Below are positions 1 to 5,865 of a stretch of DNA of 9,196 nucleotides, piece after piece. Each line of letters starts with the position of its first letter. Position 1 is the stretch's first letter. The notes beneath the pieces are model-generated. The model was given only the letters and a program-made list of their open reading frames with translations. It was not told the DNA's origin and ran no database searches. The position numbers and the translations under genes were made by a program. Source of the DNA: Clostridiaceae bacterium (GTDB taxonomy: Bacteria; Bacillota; Clostridia; Saccharofermentanales; UBA5734); NCBI GenBank assembly GCA_012511525.1, contig JAAZFW010000539.1, positions 1 through 9,196 of the forward strand. The letters are read 5' to 3'.

Positions 1-1589
1 AGCCGCTCGTGATCGCTCTCGGTCAGTTTGCGGACGGGGATGCCGGTCCAGCTGGCCACGATGTCCGCGATGGCGTCGCCGTCCAGGCTCTTGGTCCCGT
101 CTTTCTCCTGCCAGTCGGCGCGCAGCTTCTCAAGTTCCGCCGTGAGTGTCTGCTCCTGGCGGCGCAACTCGGCGGCGTCCTCAAAGCGTTCCTCGTCGGC
201 AGCCTGCTTTTTCCGGATGGCCAGATCGTCCATCTGCTGCTGTTTTTCCCGGACGGCGGCCGGTTCGCTCTTTTTAGCCAGGCGCAGCTTCGACGCCGCT
301 TCGTCGATCAGGTCGATCGCCTTGTCCGGCAGGAAACGGTCCGAAATGTATCGGGTTGACAAGGTGACCGCGGTCTCCAGGGCCTCGTCTGTAATCGTGA
401 CGTCATGATGCGCCTCGTACTTGGGCCGCAGTCCTTTCAGGATCAGGAGCGCTTCTTCCGGCGTGGGCTCGCCAATCGTGACCGGCTGGAAACGCCGCTC
501 CAGGGCCGCGTCTTTCTCGATATGTTTGCGGTATTCCTCCAATGTGGTGGCCCCGATGATTTGCAGTTCGCCGCGGGTCATCAGGGGCTTCAGGATGTTG
601 GCGGCGTCCATCGCGCCTTCGGCGGCCCCCGCGCCGATGATCGTATGCAGCTCGTCGATGAACAAGATCACATTCTTGGCCTTAACCGCTTCGTCGAGTC
701 CCTTCTTAAGGCGTTCCTCGAATTCGCCGCGGTATTTCGAGCCGGCCAGCATCCCTGCCATGTCCAGCGAAACCAGCCGCTTGTCCTGCAGGGGTTCCGG
801 AACATCCTGGCCAGCGATTTTTTGGGCAAGCCCCTCGGCTATGGCGGTCTTACCGACGCCCGGTTCACCGATCAGGCAGGGGTTGTTCTTGGTGCGGCGG
901 CACAAAATCTGCATGACCCGGTTGATCTCGGCTTCGCGGCCGATGATCGGGTCAAACCGGTTTTCCCGCGCCATCTGCGTTAAATCGCGGCCAAACTTGT
1001 CCAGGGACGGGGTTCCGCCCTTGCTGCCGCCCGCGCTGCCCCGTTCGTTGAGACTCTTGTTGATGGCGGCGATTTCCGGGTCCTGGCTGGCTTCGTCGGA
1101 ACCTTTGTCATCCTGCGGCGCTCCGGAACCGGTGCTAGCCTGGTTCTCCAGCTGCGCCAGCAACGCCTGCGGGTCGATGCCGGCGGCCTTGATCATGCGC
1201 ATGGCATAACTGTCGCCTTCGCGAACGATCCCCGCCAGGAGATGCTCGGGTTCGATGGTGTCGGACTGGTGCCGCTGGACGTCGAAAGCGGCGAGGTCGA
1301 CCACCCGGCGCGTCCGGGGGGTGAACATGGCCAGCACTTTTTCGGCGTCCAGGTTCTCGTCAAGGCTGGTGTCCGCGCCGGATTGCGTGCTCATCTGGGC
1401 AATGGCTGTCCTGACCTTGTCCAGATCCAGGCCGGCTGTCTGAAGCAGGTCACAGGCCAGCCCGCTGCCTTCGGCCAAGATGCCTGCCAGCAGGTGCTCT
1501 GTCCCGATATAACTTAAGCCGTGCGAACGGGCGATCTGGTACGCCGCGCCGACAACGCCGTTGCTTCTGTTGGAAAAACGAATCATCAT
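1..1589 (-). CDS. clpC: ATP-dependent Clp protease ATP-binding subunit ClpC (3' end outside window)
   Basis: AAA+ unfoldase that recognises phosphoarginine-marked or adaptor-delivered proteins and threads them into ClpP in the cytoplasm. The window holds the first 529 residues; full ClpC proteins are about 810-820. Seen: two Clp_N repeats (about 1-145), each with a TEHLL/PEHLL motif. E31 and E115 match the positions of the two glutamates reported to contact phosphoarginine in Bacillus subtilis ClpC. A Gly/Ser/Asp-rich linker spans about 150-195. The D1 AAA domain has Walker A GEPGVGKT (241-248) and Walker B VILFIDE (307-313), with an ALERRF arginine-finger segment near 362-367. A UVR-type helix lies in the middle domain (about 462-485). 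The gene leaves the window just after the SWTGIPV segment (513-519) that precedes D2. The start is the first of two adjacent ATGs; AAGGAGG lies 8 bases upstream (1598-1604). It is the last seen gene of the ctsR operon, 62 bases after mcsB, with no obvious promoter of its own. Confidence 0.97.
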   Translation of the reverse strand, partial: MMIRFSNRSNGVVGAAYQIARSHGLSYIGTEHLLAGILAEGSGLACDLLQTAGLDLDKVRTAIAQMSTQSGADTSLDENLDAEKVLAMFTPRTRRVVDLAAFDVQRHQSDTIEPEHLLAGIVREGDSYAMRMIKAAGIDPQALLAQLENQASTGSGAPQDDKGSDEASQDPEIAAINKSLNERGSAGGSKGGTPSLDKFGRDLTQMARENRFDPIIGREAEINRVMQILCRRTKNNPCLIGEPGVGKTAIAEGLAQKIAGQDVPEPLQDKRLVSLDMAGMLAGSKYRGEFEERLKKGLDEAVKAKNVILFIDELHTIIGAGAAEGAMDAANILKPLMTRGELQIIGATTLEEYRKHIEKDAALERRFQPVTIGEPTPEEALLILKGLRPKYEAHHDVTITDEALETAVTLSTRYISDRFLPDKAIDLIDEAASKLRLAKKSEPAAVREKQQQMDDLAIRKKQAADEERFEDAAELRRQEQTLTAELEKLRADWQEKDGTKSLDGDAIADIVASWTGIPVRKLTESDHER

Positions 1590-1651
1590 AAGTGGTTCCT
1601 CCTTGTTATTGCCCGGATCTGCCAGGCGGGTTTATCGCATTATTCAGGGGG

Positions 1652-2692
1652 TCAGGCCCCCGAACGCTCCAGCAAGTCGCGGACAGCCGTCGCCCGGGCA
1701 CTGTCGCGCTCGGCAGGGGTCATCGCCTGGCCATGCGCCTTCTGGATGCTGGCGGGCCCGATCAGGGCATATATCCGGTTGACATCTGAAGGCTGCAAAT
1801 TGGGCAGCAGGCCCAGCGCCATGCCCAACCGGACCGTCGACAGCAGCTCGGTCGCTTCTTCGTGGGTCATCAGTCGGGCCGACTTGAGTGTTGCGAAGGC
1901 GCGCATGACGCGGTCTTCGAGCAGCAGCGGCTGACGGCGGTACAACTCGCGCCGCACGCCCCGCTCCTGCTCGATCAGCTGCTGGAGCATGCGTTTCAAA
2001 TCGTTAATCAGGTCCTCCTCCGAGATTCCCAGCGTCAGCTGGTTGCTGATCTGGAAGAGGTTGCCCTGGCTCTTGCTGTGCTCGCCGTAGTGTCCGCGCA
2101 CCGCAAACCCGAGCTTGATCAGACCGTCAACCGTATCTTTGATCCGCCCCCCCATGGCCAGGCCAGGCAGGTGGGCCATGACCGAGGCACGCATGCCGGT
2201 CCCGGTATTGGTCGGACACGCGGTCAGGTAACCATATTTCTCATGATAGGCCACGGGCAGTTCGCGTTCCAGGATCGAAGCCGCCTGCTTGGCGCCGTCG
2301 AAGGCTTGCTCGAGATTGAGTCCCGGCTGCATCGACTGGATGCGGATATGGTCTTCCTCATTGATCATGATCGAAACCGACTCGTCGCGGCTGATCATGG
2401 CGCGGTGGAAAGAACCGTCGCCTGCCTTGGCCAGATCCTCGCTGATCAGGCGTTTTTCCGCCAGGGCCAACCGGTCTTCGAGGCTGAGCGAGTCCAAATC
2501 GACAAGCAGATAATGCCGTTTGCGTTCGGTGTCGTCCTGGAAAAATGCCTTGACGATTTCGTCCGCGGCCTTGCGCGCCGTCTGGGCGTCCATGCGATGC
2601 GGAAACGGAACCTGCTCGAGATTGCGGGCCAGCCTGACGCGGCTGCTGATCATGACATCGCTGTCAGGACCCTGGTCGATGTACCATGTCAT
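1652..2692 (-). CDS. mcsB: Protein-arginine kinase McsB
   Basis: Phosphorylates arginine side chains of misfolded proteins and of CtsR, marking targets for ClpC-ClpP. It is 346 residues, close to the family's usual length (about 350-360). The phosphagen-kinase-like catalytic domain is intact: SSRVRLARN (16-24) near the N-terminus, NEEDHIRIQ (111-119) with the acidic catalytic pair, CPTNTGTGMRASV (159-171) with the conserved cysteine and nucleotide-binding arginine, and RGHYGE...QGNLFQISNQ (199-218). Near the C-terminus RDSARA (329-334) matches the RDXXRA motif known as the allosteric phosphoarginine pocket of McsB. The ATG shares one base with the mcsA stop codon (TGATG), and a GAGGGGG ribosome site lies inside the mcsA tail 8 bases upstream, so translation is probably coupled to mcsA. 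The stop codon lies in the loop of a small perfect hairpin (1647-1661). Confidence 0.97.
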   Translation of the reverse strand: MTWYIDQGPDSDVMISSRVRLARNLEQVPFPHRMDAQTARKAADEIVKAFFQDDTERKRHYLLVDLDSLSLEDRLALAEKRLISEDLAKAGDGSFHRAMISRDESVSIMINEEDHIRIQSMQPGLNLEQAFDGAKQAASILERELPVAYHEKYGYLTACPTNTGTGMRASVMAHLPGLAMGGRIKDTVDGLIKLGFAVRGHYGEHSKSQGNLFQISNQLTLGISEEDLINDLKRMLQQLIEQERGVRRELYRRQPLLLEDRVMRAFATLKSARLMTHEEATELLSTVRLGMALGLLPNLQPSDVNRIYALIGPASIQKAHGQAMTPAERDSARATAVRDLLERSGA

Positions 2693-3258
2693 CAGGTTTT
2701 CCCCCTCTCATCAGGTTGCGTGCCTGCCTGCTGCAACTGGCGGATTTCGTCACGCAGCCGGGCCGCCTGTTCGTAATTCTCCTCGTCGACGGCAAGCTTT
2801 AATGCGTGTTTCAGTTCGCTGAGACGGGTGCTGAGCCGCTCGGCCCGCAGCTGTGCTTCACTCGGCTCGTGCTTGTGTCCGATGTGGCGGGTATTGCCCT
2901 GGACGCGGCGAAAGACCGGATCCAGCAGATCGGCGAAAGCCGTATAGCACTGGCTGCAGCCAAACAAGCCCGTATGGCGGAATTGCTCGAAAGTCTGGCC
3001 GCAGCGCGGGCAGGTGATGTTGCGCGGGACGGCCGCGCCAAACGCGGGGATCCCACCCGTATGGTTGAACGCGCTGCCCCCGCCGAGCATCCCGGAGCCG
3101 AAGAGGTTGCCGATCGTACCAAAATAATCGGTGATCGAATGGCCGATCCCCAGTTCGCGGGCACAGCTGTCACAAAAGTGATGTTCCGTTGTCTTGCCCT
3201 GACGGGTCTGTGTCACATGTATGGTCGCTTCCTGTTTTTGGCATCGCTCGCAAAGCAC
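2692..3258 (-). CDS. mcsA: McsA, zinc-binding activator of McsB (UvrB/UvrC-motif protein)
   Basis: McsA binds and activates the arginine kinase McsB and helps regulate CtsR. The 188-residue product has four CXXC pairs for zinc binding: C3/C6, C29/C32, C83/C86 and C101/C104. A Gly/Phe-rich loop (about 45-75) separates the first two pairs from the second two. A C-terminal UVR motif (about 147-175, with the NYEQAARLRDEI core at 161-172) follows a charged helix. The length is typical of the family (about 170-190). The start codon is GTG: the first in-frame ATG is at residue 57, beyond the first four zinc ligands, and a run of six G's (3265-3270) sits just upstream as ribosome site. It starts 11 bases after ctsR and overlaps mcsB by one base, so it lies inside a tightly packed operon. 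Confidence 0.95.
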   Translation of the reverse strand: MLCERCQKQEATIHVTQTRQGKTTEHHFCDSCARELGIGHSITDYFGTIGNLFGSGMLGGGSAFNHTGGIPAFGAAVPRNITCPRCGQTFEQFRHTGLFGCSQCYTAFADLLDPVFRRVQGNTRHIGHKHEPSEAQLRAERLSTRLSELKHALKLAVDEENYEQAARLRDEIRQLQQAGTQPDERGKT

Positions 3259-3269
3259 GCCGATCCCCC

Positions 3270-3731
3270 CTATCCGACAATCAAACTGGTCAGCATGTTC
3301 TTGAAAACAGCCATGCGGATCCGGTCACGGCGGTCTGGCTCGACTTCGATCAGCGCCCGGTCGGACACCGCCGCCAGGATCAGGCGTGCGTCACGCTCGG
3401 CGATAATGTCGTAATCGAGAAAATTACGAATCAAAACTTCCGCCTGGTGCTGTGAAAGCGAATCCCCCATGGCGTTCAGCGCATGCATCACGTAATGAGT
3501 CGGTTCGGCCAGGCTGACGCGCCGAATTCGGATCCATCCGCCGCCTCCGCGCCGGCTCTCCACCAGGTAGCCCTGGTTGTTGGTGAACCGAGTCGCCAGG
3601 ACATAGGTGATCTGGGACGGTACGCAATTGACCCGGTCGGCCAGCTCGCTTCGGGTGATCTCCACCCGTCCGTCATTCTGTTCGATCATCTGCTTGATGA
3701 TGTCTTCGATCAAGTCACTGATCCGCGCCAT
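3270..3731 (-). CDS. ctsR: CtsR, transcriptional repressor of class III heat-shock genes
   Basis: Dimeric winged-helix repressor that binds tandem GTCAAA-type heptads and switches off its own operon and other clp genes at normal temperature. The product is 153 residues, the usual CtsR length. Seen: helix-turn-helix (about 26-50), then the glycine-rich wing RRGGGGWIRI (60-69). Its tetraglycine is the family's hallmark and is the heat-sensing loop in B. subtilis CtsR. The C-terminal dimerisation and McsB-contact domain spans about 75-150. I chose the ATG at 3731 rather than the upstream in-frame ATG at 3755: MARISDLIE aligns with the normal CtsR N-terminus, and GGAGGT (3738-3743) lies 6 bases before it. 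It is the first gene of the operon, with a consensus promoter and CtsR operator upstream, which indicates autoregulation. Confidence 0.96.
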   Translation of the reverse strand: MARISDLIEDIIKQMIEQNDGRVEITRSELADRVNCVPSQITYVLATRFTNNQGYLVESRRGGGGWIRIRRVSLAEPTHYVMHALNAMGDSLSQHQAEVLIRNFLDYDIIAERDARLILAAVSDRALIEVEPDRRDRIRMAVFKNMLTSLIVG

Positions 3732-3772
3732 GCGGACACCTCCCTGCTTCAACATAATAAGACAGCCTTGAC

Positions 3773-3789
3773 TTTGACTATCTTTGACT
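3773..3789 (-). promoter_or_regulatory. CtsR operator (tandem heptad)
   Basis: On the minus strand this reads AGTCAAA-GAT-AGTCAAA, which fits the known CtsR consensus (A/G)GTCAAA-NAN-(A/G)GTCAAA in both half-sites and in the A at the centre of the spacer. A third, degenerate heptad (AGTCAAG, 3767-3773) directly abuts it on the gene side. The site covers the predicted transcription start of ctsR (about 3785), where a bound repressor would block initiation. The match is direct sequence evidence; binding is inferred from the family. Confidence 0.92.
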
Positions 3790-3791
3790 AT

Positions 3792-3819
3792 ATTATAGCG
3801 GAATCGCCGGCGCTGTCAA
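3792..3819 (-). promoter_or_regulatory. Sigma-A-type promoter of the ctsR-mcsA-mcsB-clpC operon
   Basis: Minus strand: TTGACA (3819-3814), a 16-bp spacer, then TATAAT (3797-3792). Both hexamers match the housekeeping consensus exactly. Expected start of transcription is about 3785, giving a leader of about 54 bases before the ctsR ATG. No CIRCE element was seen, so control appears to be by CtsR alone. Confidence 0.9.
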
Positions 3820-3860
3820 GCCGTTGTGTGACCTGTCGGAAGGAAAACGTGTGACTGGCG

Positions 3861-4820
3861 TTATTCGTAGCGCAGCGCGTCGATCGGATCCAGTCCGGCT
3901 GCTTTCCGAGCCGGGTAAATGCCGAAGAAAAGCCCGACGGCACTGGAGAACAGCACGGCGATCACAATCGACTCGATGCTCAGGACGGGCACGATTGAAC
4001 TGATGCGGCGGACGGCGAAGGAGATGCCGTAAGCCAGGCCGAGACCGCTGAAAATGCCGATTACGCCGCCGGTCATGGTCATGATCACCGATTCGGTGAT
4101 GAATTGGAGCATGATGTCGGTCGTGGTCGCGCCGATCGCCTTGCGGATCCCGATCTCGCGCGTCCGTTCGGTAACGGAAACCAGCATGATGTTCATCACG
4201 CCGATCCCGCCGACCAGCAGGGATATGGCTGCGACCGCGCTGATAAAAATCGTCATGATGTTGATGACATTGTTGATCTGGTCCAGGATCGAGGCCATGT
4301 TCTGGGTGCGGTAGACCGAGCGCCCTTCATTGCTGTGGCGCATTTCCAATAGGCGCACCACCATCCCGGCCGCTTCGTCAGCCCGGTCGGCCGAAACAGC
4401 CATGATGCTGATCGCAGACAGCTCGTTCTGGCCGTCCATGATGCGGCCGGCCGTATTCAGCGGGGTGTAGACAAAAAACGGGATAGCCCGCGCGTCGCCC
4501 GAGTCCATGCCGTAACTGGCCATCAGGGCGGTCATCTGTGACGTCACGGATTCACAGACCCCGACGACGGTGACCGGCTGCTGCCGCCCGCTGCGGCTGA
4601 TCGTCAACGTCTCACCGACCGCGTTTTCGCGGCCGAAGAGGCTTTCAGCACCGGTTTTGTCAATGACAACGACCGGACGGCCGTCCATGTACTCGATTTC
4701 GCTGAATAGGCGCCCGTGCAGCAGGTCGATACCGGTGAATGCCGTGTAATAATCGTCAATGGCCGCCAGGTAGATCCGCCGCTGGTCCGTTTCTGTCGAA
4801 GCGCTGGCGATGGTCTGATC
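3861..4820 (-). CDS. MacB/FtsX-type ABC transporter permease, C-terminal part (downstream of frameshift)
   Basis: This is the larger part (about 319 codons) of an export permease whose beginning lies in another frame at 4604-5107. The first in-frame ATG of this piece is at 4688, but homology-like sequence extends upstream to about 4820 with no start codon expected there. From that ATG, residues 1-130 are the rest of the extracytoplasmic MacB-type domain. Hydrophobic segments follow at about 143-170, 195-223 and 238-260. Between the first two lies the TERTREIGIRKAIGAT stretch typical of the FtsX/MacB cytoplasmic loop that contacts the ATPase. The end, ARKAAGLDPIDALRYE, is the usual family terminus. 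Joined across the frameshift the protein would be about 415 residues with four membrane segments, a normal size. It is the last gene of the export cassette; the ctsR promoter follows about 40 bases downstream. Confidence 0.85.
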   Translation of the reverse strand, partial: DQTIASASTETDQRRIYLAAIDDYYTAFTGIDLLHGRLFSEIEYMDGRPVVVIDKTGAESLFGRENAVGETLTISRSGRQQPVTVVGVCESVTSQMTALMASYGMDSGDARAIPFFVYTPLNTAGRIMDGQNELSAISIMAVSADRADEAAGMVVRLLEMRHSNEGRSVYRTQNMASILDQINNVINIMTIFISAVAAISLLVGGIGVMNIMLVSVTERTREIGIRKAIGATTTDIMLQFITESVIMTMTGGVIGIFSGLGLAYGISFAVRRISSIVPVLSIESIVIAVLFSSAVGLFFGIYPARKAAGLDPIDALRYE

Positions 4821-5107
4821 GAGGCCGTTACGCTCTTGATCAGGTCCGGCCGGTTGCGGATCAGCTCGATGTCCTTTTGGGTGATGTAGTCCCCGCTCTG
4901 GGCCGCGCTCGAACGGACCTGGATCATGACCGTCGAAGCGCCGATCTGGTCGAACTGGCCAAGCACTTCCTGCTTGCCGCCTTCTCCCAGGGACACGATG
5001 GCGATCACCGAGGCGATGCCGACGATAATGCCCAGCATGGTAAGCAAGGCACGCATCTTGTTGGCCATCAGGCTGTGAAACGCCATTTTCAAACTTTCTA
5101 AAAACAT
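4604..5107 (-). CDS. MacB/FtsX-type ABC transporter permease, N-terminal part (broken by frameshift)
   Basis: The ATG at 5107 has AGGAG 9 bases upstream and follows the ATPase gene by 16 bases. Residues 1-97 look like a genuine MacB-type start: the FLESLKMAFHSLMANKMRALLT amphipathic start region, a first membrane helix (about 20-40) with the LGIIVGIASVIAI core, then GEGGKQEV and the beginning of the extracytoplasmic domain ending near KSVTASI. After about 4817 the same frame gives an Arg/Ser/Thr-rich, implausible sequence up to its stop at 4604; this tail is a shadow of the correct frame. The true protein continues in the frame used by 3861-4820. Without correction the product would be a 167-residue single-helix fragment without function. 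Confidence 0.8.
   Translation of the reverse strand: MFLESLKMAFHSLMANKMRALLTMLGIIVGIASVIAIVSLGEGGKQEVLGQFDQIGASTVMIQVRSSAAQSGDYITQKDIELIRNRPDLIKSVTASIRPSPALRQKRTSGGSTWRPLTIITRHSPVSTCCTGAYSAKSSTWTAVRSLSLTKPVLKASSAAKTRSVRR
4810..4830 (-). other. Frameshift junction in the permease gene
   Basis: Protein sense switches here from the frame starting at 5107 to the frame ending at 3861. One net base is missing. The local minus-strand sequence TCGATCAGACC would read smoothly as S-I-Q-T or S-I-D-Q-T if one base, or one GATC unit, were restored. I see no slippery heptamer of the X-XXY-YYZ type at the junction. Whether this is a sequencing or assembly error or a real mutation cannot be told from the window. 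Confidence 0.75.
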
Positions 5108-5123
5108 CGGTCAGCGCTCCTGG

Positions 5124-5864
5124 TTAGCTGTCTTGCCGCGGCGGCGCGTTGCGGCCGGAGCTGTCGTGCACCAACTGGCCGTCCACGAGCTGGATGATGC
5201 GGCTGGCCTGGCGCGCGATGTCTGCCTCATGGGTGATCAGGACAATCGTCGAGCCTGAGCGGTTGAGCTGGGCAAACACCTTGAGGATTTCCCCGGCAGA
5301 TTTTGTATCCAAGTTGCCCGTCGGCTCGTCTGCCAGCAAAAGGGCCGGCTTCAGCGTCATGGCCCGGGCGATCGCAGCCCGCTGCTTCTGTCCGCCCGAT
5401 ATTTCATTGGGCCGGTGCTGGGCCCAGCGGACGAGGTCGACCGATTCCAGGGCTTCACGGGCCCGTTCGAGGCGCTCGTGCCGCTTGATGCCGGCATAGA
5501 CCATCGGCAGGGCGACATTCTCCAGCAATGTCAGCTTGGGCAGCAGGTTAAACGACTGGAAGACAAAGCCGATCTCCTGGTTTCGCACCAAGGCCAGCTC
5601 GTTGGCCGTCATATCGCCGATTTCCGTCCCGTTCAGGACATAGCTGCCGCTGTCCTTGTGGTCCAGGCAGCCCAGAATATGCATCAAGGTCGATTTGCCG
5701 GATCCAGACGGGCCCATAATCGCTGTGAACTCGCCCGGGTAGATGTCCAGGGCAATGTCTTTAAGCGCCGTGAACTCGATCTTGCCGGTACGGTAGGTCT
5801 TCCAGACCCCGCGCAGCGTGATGACCGGATCCGCCGGCCCGGCTAGGGCACCTTCCGCTGCCAT
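5124..5864 (-). CDS. ABC transporter ATP-binding protein (MacB/LolD-type exporter ATPase)
   Basis: Cytoplasmic ATPase that would power the neighbouring MacB-like permease. It is 246 residues and complete: Walker A GPSGSGKST (51-59), Q-loop VFQSFNLLP with Q103, signature ISGGQ (155-159, Ile in place of the commoner Leu), Walker B LLLADE (175-180), D-loop GNLDT (183-187) and switch His H212. The ADEPTGNLDTKSA block and the SFNLLPKLT Q-loop are characteristic of the MacB/LolD/YknY subfamily. I chose the ATG at 5864, which follows the adaptor stop codon by one base (TGA-C-ATG), over the upstream in-frame ATG at 5942. That extension lies wholly inside the adaptor gene and gives a Trp/Arg/Cys-rich peptide unlike the family. 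The ribosome site is weak and distant (AAGGA, 13 bases), so translation probably depends on coupling with the adaptor. Confidence 0.95.
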   Translation of the reverse strand: MAAEGALAGPADPVITLRGVWKTYRTGKIEFTALKDIALDIYPGEFTAIMGPSGSGKSTLMHILGCLDHKDSGSYVLNGTEIGDMTANELALVRNQEIGFVFQSFNLLPKLTLLENVALPMVYAGIKRHERLERAREALESVDLVRWAQHRPNEISGGQKQRAAIARAMTLKPALLLADEPTGNLDTKSAGEILKVFAQLNRSGSTIVLITHEADIARQASRIIQLVDGQLVHDSSGRNAPPRQDS

Positions 5865-5865
5865 G

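Noticed and set aside
405..1209. Long plus-strand open frames (192 and 262 codons) across clpC
   Set aside because: They are antisense to the ClpC N-domain and D1 domain; their composition mirrors the complementary codons and no ribosome site or motif supports them.
1590..1651. A separate CtsR-controlled promoter for clpC in the mcsB-clpC gap
   Set aside because: No GTCAAA heptad pair and no convincing -35/-10 combination are present in these 62 bases; only the strong ribosome site is clear.
1862..2776. A 304-codon plus-strand open frame across mcsB
   Set aside because: It lies wholly antisense to mcsB and the end of mcsA, whose motifs are unambiguous; no family resemblance was seen in the plus frame.
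4604..4826. Programmed -1 frameshifting as the explanation for the split permease
   Set aside because: The direction of shift would fit, but there is no slippery heptamer at the junction and no obvious stimulatory structure; MacB-type permeases are not known to use recoding. Error or mutation is simpler.
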